This document shows positions 26,067 through 34,891 of a stretch of 64,000 bases of DNA, piece by piece. The notes below the pieces were generated by a model. It was not told where the DNA came from. It searched no databases and was given only the letters and a program-made list of their open reading frames with translations. Numbering within the stretch: the stretch's first letter is position 1; each line of letters starts with the position of its first letter. The position numbers and the translations under genes were made by a program. The DNA comes from Yoonia maritima (lineage in GTDB: Bacteria; Pseudomonadota; Alphaproteobacteria; Rhodobacterales; Rhodobacteraceae), in NCBI RefSeq assembly GCF_002933395.1, contig NZ_PKFN01000008.1:558001-622000 (forward strand), read 5' to 3'.

Positions 26067-26219
26067 ATGTTTCGTTTGCTACGCCTTGTGATTTTCACAG
26101 CATTTGCTTTCATTGCAGGTATTCTGACTGAACGCAGTAATGCACAGGCAAATTGCGAAAACAGCAACGGACAATGGACCAAACAAATGTGTGTAAGATC
26201 GGATATCCCAAATGACTGA
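26067..26219 (+). CDS. Micro-protein (50 aa), membrane-anchored or secreted, between rpsP and rimM
   Basis: An ATG at 26067, preceded by AGGGAAC, opens a frame of 50 codons that ends at TGA 26217-26219, overlapping the rimM start by 8 bp. The product has basic residues (MFRLLRL), a hydrophobic helix ([14 protein letters not shown]), then [11 protein letters not shown] and a short polar tail with two cysteines. It could be an inner-membrane micro-protein or a cleaved exported peptide (possible site after SNA). The tight coupling to rimM and the signal-like N-terminus argue for a real gene. I do not recognise a family. Confidence 0.65.
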   Translation: MFRLLRLVIFTAFAFIAGILTERSNAQANCENSNGQWTKQMCVRSDIPND

Positions 26220-26742
26220 CCGCGTAATTGTTGGCACGCTTGGCGGCTCTTTTGGCGTCAAGGGCGAAGTCCGCCTTAAGTCGTTTTGCGCGGACCCCGC
26301 TGCAATCGCCGATTACACCCCGCTTTACACCGAAGACGGCCGCACCTTTGGCCAAATGGTTTTGACTGGTCAGCTGAAGAACGGCTTTACCGCCCGTGTC
26401 GATGGCATCACCACCAAAGAAGAAGCCGACGCGCTACGCAACATCAGCCTTTACGCTGACCGCGACGCGATGCCGTCCCTGCCTGATGATGAATATTACT
26501 ATGCCGATCTGATCGGCCTAACGGTGCTTGATACTGGTGGCTCTACGCTTGGCACCGTTAAAAACGTTATGGACCACGGCGCAGGCGATCTGCTGGAAGT
26601 TATTGAACCCGGCCAATCCGAAACCGTGCTACTACCTTTTACCAAGGCCGCCGTACCAACAGTCGATCTATCCGCAGGCCGCGTGATCGCTGATCCGCCA
26701 GAGGGTCTATTTACCCAAGCGGATCAAGATACCGCTGAATAA
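26212..26742 (+). CDS. rimM: 16S rRNA maturation factor RimM
   Basis: RimM binds S19 and helps mature the 3' domain of 16S rRNA. The 176-residue protein has the N-terminal beta-barrel ([20 protein letters not shown]) and the C-terminal PRC-barrel ([23 protein letters not shown], then [19 protein letters not shown]). Its start overlaps the upstream micro-ORF. Its last 32 bp overlap the end of a convergent kinase-like gene, so the rpsP-rimM-trmD-rplS order is kept but interrupted. Confidence 0.95.
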   Translation: MTDRVIVGTLGGSFGVKGEVRLKSFCADPAAIADYTPLYTEDGRTFGQMVLTGQLKNGFTARVDGITTKEEADALRNISLYADRDAMPSLPDDEYYYADLIGLTVLDTGGSTLGTVKNVMDHGAGDLLEVIEPGQSETVLLPFTKAAVPTVDLSAGRVIADPPEGLFTQADQDTAE

Positions 26743-27637
26743 GGGCGCGCAACCGGACCTGCCGCCCAGCGTTGCGCGCGTAGCGCAATAATGATCGATA
26801 CAAATACCAACCAAAAAAATAGCGCAGCGTGCTGTCACGTTCGGCATCCGGCAGCCCAGCTGCGCGCGCGAAGTCCACAACTTGCGCCGGGTCGATGCCC
26901 CACGGTCCAACCACACGGTTAGACTTTAGTGCGATGTGAAATAAGAAATGTGCCAATTCCCGCGCCAATGGCGACTTGGCGCCCGTACCAATATCATACG
27001 CGTAGAGTACGCCCGACTGATATCGAAAATTATGCGGCGCAAAATCACCGTGGCCCGCAACACGAGCGATCTCAAAACCTTTCAACGCACGTGTTTGTAT
27101 AGCAAGGGCATCTTTCAGAGTATCCGCCAGCGCAAAATCACCTCCATCAAGCCCATTATATGGGATATCCGCCAACTTCTTATGCCAATGCATTGGTGAT
27201 AGCTGCCCTCGCTCACGACGCGCGGCAACATAGGCCCGATGCCAGCGACCTGCATGCAACAGCAATCCGGGTTCATCTGCTTCGAAAAACGGAATGCCCG
27301 GCACGACCGATACGATCATTAAACCACATTCAGGATCAGCCGCGATAAGCTGGTTAATCTGACAATCGCCGTTGCGCATTGTTGGGCCAATCCGCTCTAG
27401 TTCCAGCTGCATCTTCGTGACAACGTCTACCGCATTCGGACGCGTAATATGCCGGAGGATCACCGAACGACCTTGGAACTCCCCAGCGAAAACCGCTGTG
27501 TGTATTTTAGCGCTCAGCAACGCGCCACGTGCGACCTGCGTCATCAAAGGACTACCCACTGTCGCGGCATCCCATCGCGCAATCGCGGCTTCACGATCTG
27601 CCGCGCGATATAGGATTCTATCGAAATCAATGCTCAT
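26711..27637 (-). CDS. Aminoglycoside-phosphotransferase/choline-kinase-like protein
   Basis: This 308-residue protein has an APH-type kinase fold. The catalytic Brenner motif is seen as [11 protein letters not shown], followed by [19 protein letters not shown] as a DFG-like metal-binding region; the usual D of the second motif is in YDIG. Members phosphorylate small amines, sugars or lipopolysaccharide, so this is not evidence of antibiotic resistance. The ATG at 27637 is preferred to an upstream GTG. It lies antisense inside the rimM-trmD interval and overlaps the 3' end of rimM by 32 bp. Confidence 0.75.
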   Translation of the reverse strand: MSIDFDRILYRAADREAAIARWDAATVGSPLMTQVARGALLSAKIHTAVFAGEFQGRSVILRHITRPNAVDVVTKMQLELERIGPTMRNGDCQINQLIAADPECGLMIVSVVPGIPFFEADEPGLLLHAGRWHRAYVAARRERGQLSPMHWHKKLADIPYNGLDGGDFALADTLKDALAIQTRALKGFEIARVAGHGDFAPHNFRYQSGVLYAYDIGTGAKSPLARELAHFLFHIALKSNRVVGPWGIDPAQVVDFARAAGLPDAERDSTLRYFFGWYLYRSLLRYARNAGRQVRLRALIQRYLDPLG

Positions 27638-27700
27638 CCATCTACTCCGACGGTCATGTTGCCCCTTTCGCAGCACAGTGTCATCCCCTAGAACCACCGC

Positions 27701-28516
27701 ATGTCAGAACAAACACCACCAAAGCCCGCCGGCAAAGCCGCAGGACGCATTTCCATCCGGCCCACGCTGAAACCACGCGAGCTAATGACCGACACGCCTG
27801 AACTTGCCGGGTCATGGACCGCGCAAATTTTGACCCTATTCCCGCAAGCTTTTCCCGGCGTATTGGGCGAAAGCCTGACGGGTAAAGCCCTCCAAGATGG
27901 GCGTTGGCAGATGCAGACCTATGATCTGCGCGAATACGGGATCGGGAAGCATCGCAACGTCGATGATACCCCTGCTGGTGGTGGCGCGGGCATGGTTCTA
28001 CGCGCTGATGTTCTTGAGGCTGCGATCAAGGATGCACGCGCAGGTGCACGCGGCATGATGCCAATGGTGTACCTGTCACCCCGCGGACAGCGGTTTGATC
28101 AGGCGATGGCCCGCAACTGGGCACGCGCGGACGGTGTCACCATGCTGTGTGGTCGGTTTGAAGGCGTGGACGAGCGGATACTGGAACACTTTGGTATTCA
28201 AGAAGTGTCGCTTGGCGATTTCGTCATGACAGGCGGTGAAATCGCAGCCCAAGCCATGATAGACGCCACTGTGCGGCTACTGCCCGGAGTCTTGGGCAAC
28301 GCAGAAAGCGCGGTCGAAGAAAGCCATTCCAACGGATTGTTAGAACACCCGCAATACACCAAACCCGCCGAATGGCAGGGTCATGCGATCCCTGATGTTT
28401 TGCTGTCCGGCAACCACGCTAAAATCGCAGAATGGCGGCGCGAGATGTCCGAAAAGATCACACAAGAACGACGCCCCGATTTATGGGCGGCCCATCAGGC
28501 CAAAACTCAAGAATAA
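27701..28516 (+). CDS. trmD: tRNA (guanosine(37)-N1)-methyltransferase
   Basis: TrmD uses S-adenosylmethionine to make m1G37 in tRNAs and so prevents +1 frameshifting. The trefoil-knot motifs are visible: MLCGRFEGVDERI and SLGDFVMTGGEIAAQAMIDA, followed by VLGNAESAVEESHSNG. The 271-residue product has about 40 extra N-terminal residues before WTAQILTLFPQAFPG. An internal ATG at 27785 would remove most of this extension. The N-terminal region is basic and may be disordered. Confidence 0.94.
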   Translation: MSEQTPPKPAGKAAGRISIRPTLKPRELMTDTPELAGSWTAQILTLFPQAFPGVLGESLTGKALQDGRWQMQTYDLREYGIGKHRNVDDTPAGGGAGMVLRADVLEAAIKDARAGARGMMPMVYLSPRGQRFDQAMARNWARADGVTMLCGRFEGVDERILEHFGIQEVSLGDFVMTGGEIAAQAMIDATVRLLPGVLGNAESAVEESHSNGLLEHPQYTKPAEWQGHAIPDVLLSGNHAKIAEWRREMSEKITQERRPDLWAAHQAKTQE

Positions 28517-28761
28517 CCTTGATCGCAAGGGGGATGCCCCCTATAGAACGGCAGTCTGCGGGCGTCAGCCTGTGGATTCGTTTGGTAATGTCATATGTAG
28601 TGCCTTCTTCGGCACAAGGCAGACGGACCCAAACCAATAAACGAATGACGACCTGACCTCTGGCGGGCTTATCTTTGGATAGGGACCCGGTTGAAGACCA
28701 AGAGCTCTCAGTTTGCACAGAAACATTGCGGAAAACCGCAAGCATATTAAGGAGCCGTCAG

Positions 28762-29145
28762 ATGGATCTGATTGCACAACTCGAAGCGGAGCAAGTTGCT
28801 GCGCTGGGGAAAGAAATCCCCGACTTTAAAGCGGGTGACACCATCCGCGTTGGTTACAAAGTAACCGAAGGCACACGTACACGTGTGCAGAACTACGAAG
28901 GCGTATGCATCGCCCGTAAGAACGGCAAAGGCATTGCTGGCTCGTTCACTGTTCGCAAGATTTCCTTTGGTGAAGGCGTGGAACGTGTGTTCCCACTGCA
29001 TTCAACAAACATCGAAAGCATCACCGTGGTGCGCCGTGGTCGCGTACGTCGCGCGAAACTGTACTACCTGCGCACCCGTCGCGGTAAGTCCGCACGTATC
29101 GCAGAAGTCACCAACTACAAAGCGCCTAAGGGCGCCGAAGCGTAA
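28762..29145 (+). CDS. rplS: 50S ribosomal protein L19
   Basis: L19 lies at the 30S-50S interface. The 127-residue product has the canonical [15 protein letters not shown] start, the [23 protein letters not shown] fold core and [14 protein letters not shown]. An AGGAG site stands 10 nt before the ATG at 28762; a longer upstream frame is not used. The 245-bp leader after trmD has no ORF of note and may hold an independent promoter. rpmE follows after 11 bp. Confidence 0.96.
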   Translation: MDLIAQLEAEQVAALGKEIPDFKAGDTIRVGYKVTEGTRTRVQNYEGVCIARKNGKGIAGSFTVRKISFGEGVERVFPLHSTNIESITVVRRGRVRRAKLYYLRTRRGKSARIAEVTNYKAPKGAEA

Positions 29146-29156
29146 GGATTGCTGTC

Positions 29157-29378
29157 ATGAAAAAAGATATCCACCCAGATTATCACTTCATCGACGTGAA
29201 AATGACCGATGGCACAGTGGTTCAAATGAAATCCACATGGGGCAAAGAAGGCGACCAAATGGCGCTGGACATCGACCCATCTGTACACCCAGCATGGAAC
29301 GGCGGATCAACCCGTCTGATGGATGCTGGCGGTCGTGTCTCTAAGTTCAAAAACAAATACGCTGGTCTGGGCTTCTAA
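29157..29378 (+). CDS. rpmE: 50S ribosomal protein L31
   Basis: The 73-residue L31 ([20 protein letters not shown] to [13 protein letters not shown]) lacks the CxxC zinc ligands, so it is the zinc-independent form. It follows rplS by 11 bp and probably shares its transcript. A strong terminator follows after a short palindromic repeat. Confidence 0.95.
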   Translation: MKKDIHPDYHFIDVKMTDGTVVQMKSTWGKEGDQMALDIDPSVHPAWNGGSTRLMDAGGRVSKFKNKYAGLGF

Positions 29379-29385
29379 GACCGCT

Positions 29386-29409
29386 GGTGGATCAAGATCC
29401 ACCCTACGC
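29386..29409 (-). repeat. Short palindromic repeat, copy 2
   Basis: GGTGGATCAAGATCCACCCTACGC is the inverted-orientation counterpart of the unit at 25562 and 63570. The GGTGGATC/GATCCACC palindrome is intact. It lies between the rpmE stop and its terminator. Confidence 0.7.
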
Positions 29410-29412
29410 ATT

Positions 29413-29446
29413 AAAAACGCCGCTCATGAAAATGGGCGGCGTTTTT
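29413..29446 (+). terminator. Rho-independent terminator after rpmE
   Basis: AAAAACGCCGC pairs with GCGGCGTTTTT around an 11-nt loop, and a run of six T residues follows. It is a convincing terminator for the rplS-rpmE transcript. Confidence 0.9.
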
Positions 29447-29675
29447 TGTTTGCGGTACTATAAACCGGCGACGCAACAAGCAGCTTTGCAGAAGCACTAT
29501 TGGCCTGAAACCTCTTAGAATCCCTGTCATTGTGCCCCGCCCAACCATTCATCACGCCCCCATATCAACGTATGTCGATTTTTTTCGTCGCCGTGTGAAA
29601 CTTTCTAAGACGGTGCAACGTGACTTAGGTGATCTGGCGAACATGGTGTTCATCAGTAAAAAAGTGGAGATACCT

Positions 29676-30089
29676 ATGAAAACGATGATTTCAGCCGTTG
29701 CCCTAACCCTTACAGCGACGAGCGTGTTTGCCGCGGGACACGCCCCCGCACCGGCCGTCGAAGCGGCCAACCAATCAGTTGAAAACGGTGTCGTCAGTGC
29801 CGATACTGTCGTAGCTGCGGAAAATGGCTGGATGGTGGTGCATCGTACTGACGCAGAAATGAAGCCGGGTCCGGTTGTTGGCTATGCCCCTCTCCGGATG
29901 GGTGACAACGTGGATGTTGCTGCGATTCTCACAGAGGACATCGCGCCCGGTGAAATGTTGATGCTCATGGTGCACTCCGAAGAAGGTGGTATGGTGACAG
30001 GCGGTTTTGAATACACGCTTGGAGCAAAAGAAGACGGCCCCATCCGTGTAGATGGCGAGCTTGTCATGACTGTCATCACTGCCGAATAG
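29676..30089 (+). CDS. Secreted DUF7282-type protein
   Basis: This 137-residue protein has a clear Sec signal peptide (MKTMISAVALTLTATSVFAAG). The mature part contains VSADTVVAAENGWMVVHRTD, PGPVVGYAPLRMGDNVDV and ILTEDIAPGEMLMLMVHSE, a pattern I associate with the DUF7282 beta-sandwich domain. The function is unknown and the protein is probably periplasmic. The ATG at 29676 is preferred because it begins the signal peptide; the open frame reaches further upstream without family support. It is monocistronic. Confidence 0.75.
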   Translation: MKTMISAVALTLTATSVFAAGHAPAPAVEAANQSVENGVVSADTVVAAENGWMVVHRTDAEMKPGPVVGYAPLRMGDNVDVAAILTEDIAPGEMLMLMVHSEEGGMVTGGFEYTLGAKEDGPIRVDGELVMTVITAE

Positions 30090-30151
30090 TCTTGAAGGCG
30101 GTCTCGGTACGAGTATTTAATTTTGTTCTTTAGCAAGAGACCAACGACAGG

Positions 30152-30188
30152 GCATCGCCCGCAATTTAATTTAAGTTGCGGGCGATGC
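30152..30188. terminator. 13-bp perfect inverted repeat after the DUF7282 gene
   Basis: GCATCGCCCGCAA and TTGCGGGCGATGC pair perfectly around an 11-nt A/T-rich loop. It lies 62 bp after the stop codon and has no T-run on either strand. It could be a weak terminator or a transcript-end stabiliser. Confidence 0.45.
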
Positions 30189-30311
30189 AGCACTCATAAA
30201 TCTTAACACCTGTTCAGCCAAACCGTGACAATATCCCTTTAGGCAGGTAGCACAGAACCCGAAACTATAAGTCGGATCACGTCCCCAGTTCTGAACAATG
30301 AGCACAGCGAC

Positions 30312-30626
30312 ATGCACCACCCACTTAGCGGCCTGATTGATCAAATCGTCCAGAACGCAGAAAAGCGTGGCGATTTTGATGATTTACCGGGTGCAGGCAA
30401 GCCCTTAACCAGCTTAGATGATCCGCAGAATGCTGTGTTAAATAAGATGATGGCAGAGGCCGATGCCAAATCGCCTGTTGTCATTTTACGCCAGCAGATC
30501 CTTGCGTCGCAAGAACGGCTCAAATCCCTAACGGATGAAACCGCGCGTAAGGATGAGATGCTGGTGTTGTCCGAGCTTCACACAAAGATCGCCATCGAGA
30601 TGGAAGCGTTTCGTAAATACGGATAG
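30312..30626 (+). CDS. DUF1992 (DnaJC28-like) protein
   Basis: This 104-residue protein matches the DUF1992 family, with the conserved NAEKRGDFDDLPGAGKPL motif and a helical C-terminal half. The name comes from the C-terminal part of eukaryotic DNAJC28, but no J-domain is present here. The function is unknown and it is probably cytoplasmic. A stem-loop directly follows the stop codon and is shared with the convergent DEAD-box gene. Confidence 0.8.
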   Translation: MHHPLSGLIDQIVQNAEKRGDFDDLPGAGKPLTSLDDPQNAVLNKMMAEADAKSPVVILRQQILASQERLKSLTDETARKDEMLVLSELHTKIAIEMEAFRKYG

Positions 30627-30627
30627 G

Positions 30628-30656
30628 CACCGCCCCGGATCATATCCGAGGCGGTG
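30628..30656. terminator. Bidirectional hairpin between DUF1992 and DEAD-box genes
   Basis: CACCGCC-C-CGGAT pairs with ATCCG-A-GGCGGTG (one mismatch). It is followed on the + strand by TATTTTATTT, so it probably ends the upstream gene. It also ends the convergent DEAD-box helicase transcript. Confidence 0.65.
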
Positions 30657-30664
30657 TATTTTAT

Positions 30665-31975
30665 TTATGCAGAAGCCGTGGCGCGCGAACGGCCACCACC
30701 GGCGCCACCGCGACGCCGTCCCCCGCCGAGTTTGCCACCGCCACCGGGTTTACCACCGCCGGGTTTGCCGCCTGATGCGTGACGGCCGCCACCACGACGA
30801 CCGCCGCCACCGCCGCCATTGGGGCGCTTTTTCTGGCCGGGTTTGATTTCCCACGGACGACCAGAAGCGACAGGAATTGTTTCCTTCATCACCTTTTCGA
30901 TGTCCTGCAATTCGATCATTTCGTCAGGGGCAACCAGTGCAACGGCGCAACCTTCGGCACCAGCACGCGCCGTCCGGCCAATCCGGTGAACATAGTTGTC
31001 TGCAACGTTTGGCATATCGTAGTTATACACGTGACGCACATCGGGAATATCGATCCCACGCGCGGCCACATCCGTTGCGACCAGAACGCGGACCTTACCG
31101 GCCTTAAACGCGGTGATCGCACGATCACGTTGGCCTTGGCTTTTGTTGCCGTGGATAGACGCCGCAGCAAAGCCTTTGTTTTCCAGCACTTTATACAGCT
31201 TTTCACAGCCATGTTTGGTGCGGCCGAACACCAATGCCAGCTCATCGCGGTGTTTATCAAGCAGTTCGATCAGCAGGTCGGTCTTGGCAGCTTGGGCCAC
31301 AAAGTGCACCGATTGCGCAATCTTTTTCGCAGCCTGCCCCGGAGGGTTTACCTGAACGCGTACGGCGTCCTTAAGGTATGTGGATGCCAATTCCGCCATC
31401 AGCTTTGGCATCGTTGCCGAGAACATCATTGTTTGGCGATCCTTGGCCAACAACGGCGCGATCTGACGCAACGCATGGATAAAGCCCATGTCGAGCATTT
31501 GGTCCGCTTCGTCCAGTACCAGATAAATTGTTTCGTCCAAACGCACGGCGCGACGATCGATCAAATCAATCAAACGGCCCGGCGTCGCGACCAATAGGTC
31601 AACACCGCCTGCTAGACGTTTCGATTGTGCAGAAATCCCGGCACCACCAACCACAAGCGCCACTTTCAAGTGGCTACCTTTGGTATAAGCAGTCAGGTTT
31701 TCAGAAATCTGTTTGGCCAACTCGCGTGTTGGCGCAAGGATCAAACCGCGTGCTGTTTTCGGGCTTGGTTTAACGCCAGCCTTCATCAGTGCGTTGATCA
31801 TCGGCAGACCAAACGCAGCAGTTTTACCAGTACCCGTTTGGGCAAGCCCCATCACGTCGCGGCCATTCATGGCGTGCGGGATGGCTTGGGTTTGAATTGG
31901 GGTGGGATCGGTGATCCCTTGTTCTTTTAGAACGTTCACAAGGCGAGGCGCGAGCCCCAGCATATCAAAATCCAT
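30665..31975 (-). CDS. DEAD-box RNA helicase with Gly/Arg-rich tail (RhlE-like)
   Basis: This ATP-dependent RNA helicase of 436 residues has all DEAD-box motifs: AQTGTGKT (motif I), PTRELA (Ia), TPGR (Ib), DEAD (II), SAT (III), and HRIGRTARAG (VI). The last 60 residues are almost only glycine, arginine, lysine and proline with repeated GGGKPGGG units, a probable RNA-binding disordered tail. The ATG at 31975 gives MDFDMLGLAPRLVNVLKE, like related proteins. It is preceded by a long leader. Role: likely ribosome assembly or cold adaptation. Confidence 0.93.
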   Translation of the reverse strand: MDFDMLGLAPRLVNVLKEQGITDPTPIQTQAIPHAMNGRDVMGLAQTGTGKTAAFGLPMINALMKAGVKPSPKTARGLILAPTRELAKQISENLTAYTKGSHLKVALVVGGAGISAQSKRLAGGVDLLVATPGRLIDLIDRRAVRLDETIYLVLDEADQMLDMGFIHALRQIAPLLAKDRQTMMFSATMPKLMAELASTYLKDAVRVQVNPPGQAAKKIAQSVHFVAQAAKTDLLIELLDKHRDELALVFGRTKHGCEKLYKVLENKGFAAASIHGNKSQGQRDRAITAFKAGKVRVLVATDVAARGIDIPDVRHVYNYDMPNVADNYVHRIGRTARAGAEGCAVALVAPDEMIELQDIEKVMKETIPVASGRPWEIKPGQKKRPNGGGGGGRRGGGRHASGGKPGGGKPGGGGKLGGGRRRGGAGGGRSRATASA

Positions 31976-32386
31976 AAGTTGGATATCCTGTCTATTTAGC
32001 AGGCGATCAGGCCTGCGCATACGGTAAGGCTCACGGCACAGCGCCATGAAACCAAAGCAAGGTTGCGCCATATGCTGACAGCCAGAACCGCATTGTCCGG
32101 GCGCCGATTTGGCGCGGGACCCCTGCGTGATGTGGGAACCTGAGAGTTAAGCGATGCCTTGCGATTGACCTGCGGTCACGCTCTGCTCACGCGGCAGCTT
32201 GCATCGGTTGGGTTGCACATGCGCCTTTCTGCGCAAACTGTCAAGGAGACAGCTGCGTCATCCGCTAAGTGTATCGCCAGCAGCACGCCAGAAGGAAATA
32301 AACGCCGTATCCTCAGGGCGATCACTTCCCCTTGCGGTCACCACACCATATAGTGATCCAAAGCATATTCTGTAGGGATGGATTGC
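31976..32386. other. Long divergent untranslated region between DEAD-box helicase and MipZ genes
   Basis: No convincing gene is present in this 411-bp stretch. A stem-loop at 32095-32120 (GTCC/GGAC enclosing GCGCC/GGCGC) would lie in the helicase leader. Long leaders that control cold-induced helicases are known, but no specific RNA motif is recognised. The last 40 bp hold the MipZ ribosome-binding site (AGGGATG). Confidence 0.4.
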
Positions 32387-33196
32387 GTGGCACATATTAT
32401 TGTCGTGGGTAACGAAAAAGGCGGCGCGGGCAAGTCGACCGTATCAATGCATGTCGCGACAGCGCTTGCACGGATGGGACATCGGGTTGGGACGCTTGAC
32501 CTTGACCTACGGCAAAAGACGCTTGGGCGCTACATCGCAAATCGCACCAGTTTTCTTGCAGAAAAAGGGATCGACCTGCCGTCGCCCAGCTATCACGAAC
32601 TTCCTGAGATTGATCAGACAAGCCTAAAGCCCGGCGAAAACGCCTTTGATCACCGTCTTTCGATGGCCGTGTCCGAAATGGAAGCCGATAACGACTTTAT
32701 CCTCATCGACTGCCCCGGCTCGCACACCCGGCTTAGCCAAGTAGCGCACAGCCTTGCGGACACGCTGATTACGCCGCTGAACGATAGCTTCATCGACTTT
32801 GATCTGCTGGCCCATGTGGACAGTGACGGCGAAGAAATCACCGGCCCATCTGTTTATTCAGAAATGGTATGGAACGCGCGGCAACTGCGCGCACAGGCCG
32901 GGCTGAAACCGATTGACTGGATCGTGGTCCGGAACCGCCTAGGTGCGCAAGCGATGGTCAACAAAGAAAAGATGCAGCGCGCGATCACGAAACTGGCCAA
33001 GCGCGTCGGTTTTCGGACGGCCCCCGGATTTAATGAACGGGTTATTTTTCGCGAGCTATTCCCACGTGGTCTCACGCTTCTCGATCTGCGCGATATGGGC
33101 GTTAAGGGGATGAACATCTCAAACGTGGCAGCCCGCCAAGAACTGCGAGACCTGATCAAGGCGCTCGATTTACCGGGCGTGACACCAAATTTTTAA
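32387..33196 (+). CDS. mipZ: MipZ-type ParA ATPase (division-plane positioning)
   Basis: The 269-residue P-loop ATPase has a deviant Walker A, KGGAGKSTV, near the N-terminus, as in ParA/MinD. The LDLDLRQKTLGRYIANR and NSFIDFDLLAHVD segments match MipZ proteins, which form a gradient from ParB-bound poles and exclude FtsZ there. I chose GTG at 32387 (VAHIIVVGNEKGGAGKST), because AGGGA stands 8 nt upstream. An ATG nine bases earlier would add MDC without a ribosome-binding site. It is monocistronic. Confidence 0.88.
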   Translation: MAHIIVVGNEKGGAGKSTVSMHVATALARMGHRVGTLDLDLRQKTLGRYIANRTSFLAEKGIDLPSPSYHELPEIDQTSLKPGENAFDHRLSMAVSEMEADNDFILIDCPGSHTRLSQVAHSLADTLITPLNDSFIDFDLLAHVDSDGEEITGPSVYSEMVWNARQLRAQAGLKPIDWIVVRNRLGAQAMVNKEKMQRAITKLAKRVGFRTAPGFNERVIFRELFPRGLTLLDLRDMGVKGMNISNVAARQELRDLIKALDLPGVTPNF

Positions 33197-33269
33197 CCAG
33201 TTGATGCGAATCCCTTTCGCGACGTAGCTTAGCAGCCTAAGCATGTCGCGAAAGCCAAGAGGAGCCATC

Positions 33270-34889
33270 ATGCGTGATTTGTTGTCGTTGGAACGTTACA
33301 GTACGTTCGTGTTTGTTTCTGTTATGGCAGTCATTACCCTGCTATTAACATTTTGGCATACTTGGCTGTTCATCCCATTCATAATATTCGCAATTCTGAC
33401 CTTCGTCGGCATCCGCGATATGCGGCAAACCCGCCATTCGATCCTGCGCAACTACCCGGTTTTGGGTCATCTACGCTTCCTATTCGAAGCAGTCCGCCCC
33501 GAAATCCGCCAATACCTGATTGAGAATGATCAAGACGAACAGCCATTCAGCCGCGAACAGCGATCATTGGTGTATCAACGCGCCAAAGGTGCCGAAGATA
33601 AGCGCCCATTCGGCACCCAAGAAAAGGTGTACGAGGCCGGGTATTCATGGCTCACGCATTCTGTTCAGCCTGTGCATTTTTCGGACACTGACTTTCGTGT
33701 GATGATTGGCGGTCCTGACTGTGCGAAACCTTACAACGCATCGCTGTACAACATCTCGGCGATGAGCTTTGGATCGCTATCTGCTAATGCGATCAAAGCC
33801 CTGAACACGGGTGCCAAGCTTGGTGGATTTGCGCAGGACACTGGCGAAGGCGGCATAAGCCGCTATCACCGTGAACCGGGTGGCGATCTGATTTATGAAA
33901 TTGGTTCGGGCTATTTTGGCTGCCGTAACGACGACGGCACATTCAACCCCGAAAAATTCGCAGAGCAAGCCGGGGACGATCAGATCAAGATGATCGAAAT
34001 AAAACTTAGCCAAGGCGCTAAGCCCGGTCATGGTGGGATGCTACCTGCGTCAAAGATTACCGAAGAAATTGCAGAGGCGCGCCATATTCCAATGGGTGTC
34101 GACTGCGTTTCACCTGCAGCGCATAGTGCGTTTTCTTCCCCCCTTGAGCTGATGCGTTTCATCGCGCAACTACGTGAACTTTCGGGTGGTAAACCCGTCG
34201 GTTTCAAACTTTGCATTGGCCACCGCCGTGAATTCATGTGCATGGTCAAAGCGATGTTGGAAACGGGTATCATCCCCGATTTCATCGTTGTCGATGGGAC
34301 CGAAGGCGGCACAGGCGCAGCGCCGCTGGAATTCGCCAACCACGTCGGGATGCCAATGATCGAAGGTCTGACATTCGTACACAATACGCTGCGGGGCGCT
34401 GGCATCCGTGACCACGTCAAGGTGGGTGCCGCCGGCAAACTGGTCAGTGCCTTTGATATCGCACGTGCACTGTCATTAGGCGCAGATTGGTGTAACTCGG
34501 CGCGTGGTTACATGTTCTCTATCGGCTGTATTCAGGCCCAAGCCTGCCACACCAACCACTGCCCTGTCGGCGTCGCGACCCAAGACCCGCTGCGTCAAAA
34601 GGCGCTGAACGTCGAAAACAAAAGCCAGCGCGTGGCGCGTTTCCACGCGAACACGCTTAAGGCGCTTGGCGAAATCGCTGGTGCGGCCGGGCTGAATGAC
34701 CCAAGCGGGTTCCTCCCCTATCACTTTATGACCCGTCGTGGTGATGGGCAGATGACCGAAGCCAACGACGTGTACAATTATCTACCCATTGGCTTCTTAC
34801 TTGAAGATAACGATGAACATATCGTTTACCGTGAACGCTGGGCACGGGCATCAGCCGACAGCTTTGCGCCGCCAGAAGCCCGCACATAG
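33270..34889 (+). CDS. Membrane-anchored FMN-binding glutamate-synthase-family protein
   Basis: This 539-residue protein has two membrane segments at about residues 12-50 (TFVFVSVMAVITLLLTFWHT, then LFIPFIIFAILTFVGI). The rest is a TIM-barrel domain like the central FMN/synthase part of GltB. Features include SAMSFGSLSANAIKALN, KPGHGGMLPASKIT, VDGTEGGTGAAP and the cysteine cluster GCIQAQACHTNHCPVG, which resembles the [3Fe-4S] site of GltB. It has no glutaminase domain. The usual annotation is FMN-binding glutamate synthase family; its true reaction is unproven. ATG at 33270 has AGAGGAG upstream. Confidence 0.85.
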   Translation: MRDLLSLERYSTFVFVSVMAVITLLLTFWHTWLFIPFIIFAILTFVGIRDMRQTRHSILRNYPVLGHLRFLFEAVRPEIRQYLIENDQDEQPFSREQRSLVYQRAKGAEDKRPFGTQEKVYEAGYSWLTHSVQPVHFSDTDFRVMIGGPDCAKPYNASLYNISAMSFGSLSANAIKALNTGAKLGGFAQDTGEGGISRYHREPGGDLIYEIGSGYFGCRNDDGTFNPEKFAEQAGDDQIKMIEIKLSQGAKPGHGGMLPASKITEEIAEARHIPMGVDCVSPAAHSAFSSPLELMRFIAQLRELSGGKPVGFKLCIGHRREFMCMVKAMLETGIIPDFIVVDGTEGGTGAAPLEFANHVGMPMIEGLTFVHNTLRGAGIRDHVKVGAAGKLVSAFDIARALSLGADWCNSARGYMFSIGCIQAQACHTNHCPVGVATQDPLRQKALNVENKSQRVARFHANTLKALGEIAGAAGLNDPSGFLPYHFMTRRGDGQMTEANDVYNYLPIGFLLEDNDEHIVYRERWARASADSFAPPEART

Positions 34890-34891
34890 GC

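Noticed and set aside
26711..27637. Antibiotic-resistance kinase
   Set aside because: The APH fold is shared by many metabolic kinases. Chromosomal housekeeping context and no mobile elements do not support resistance.
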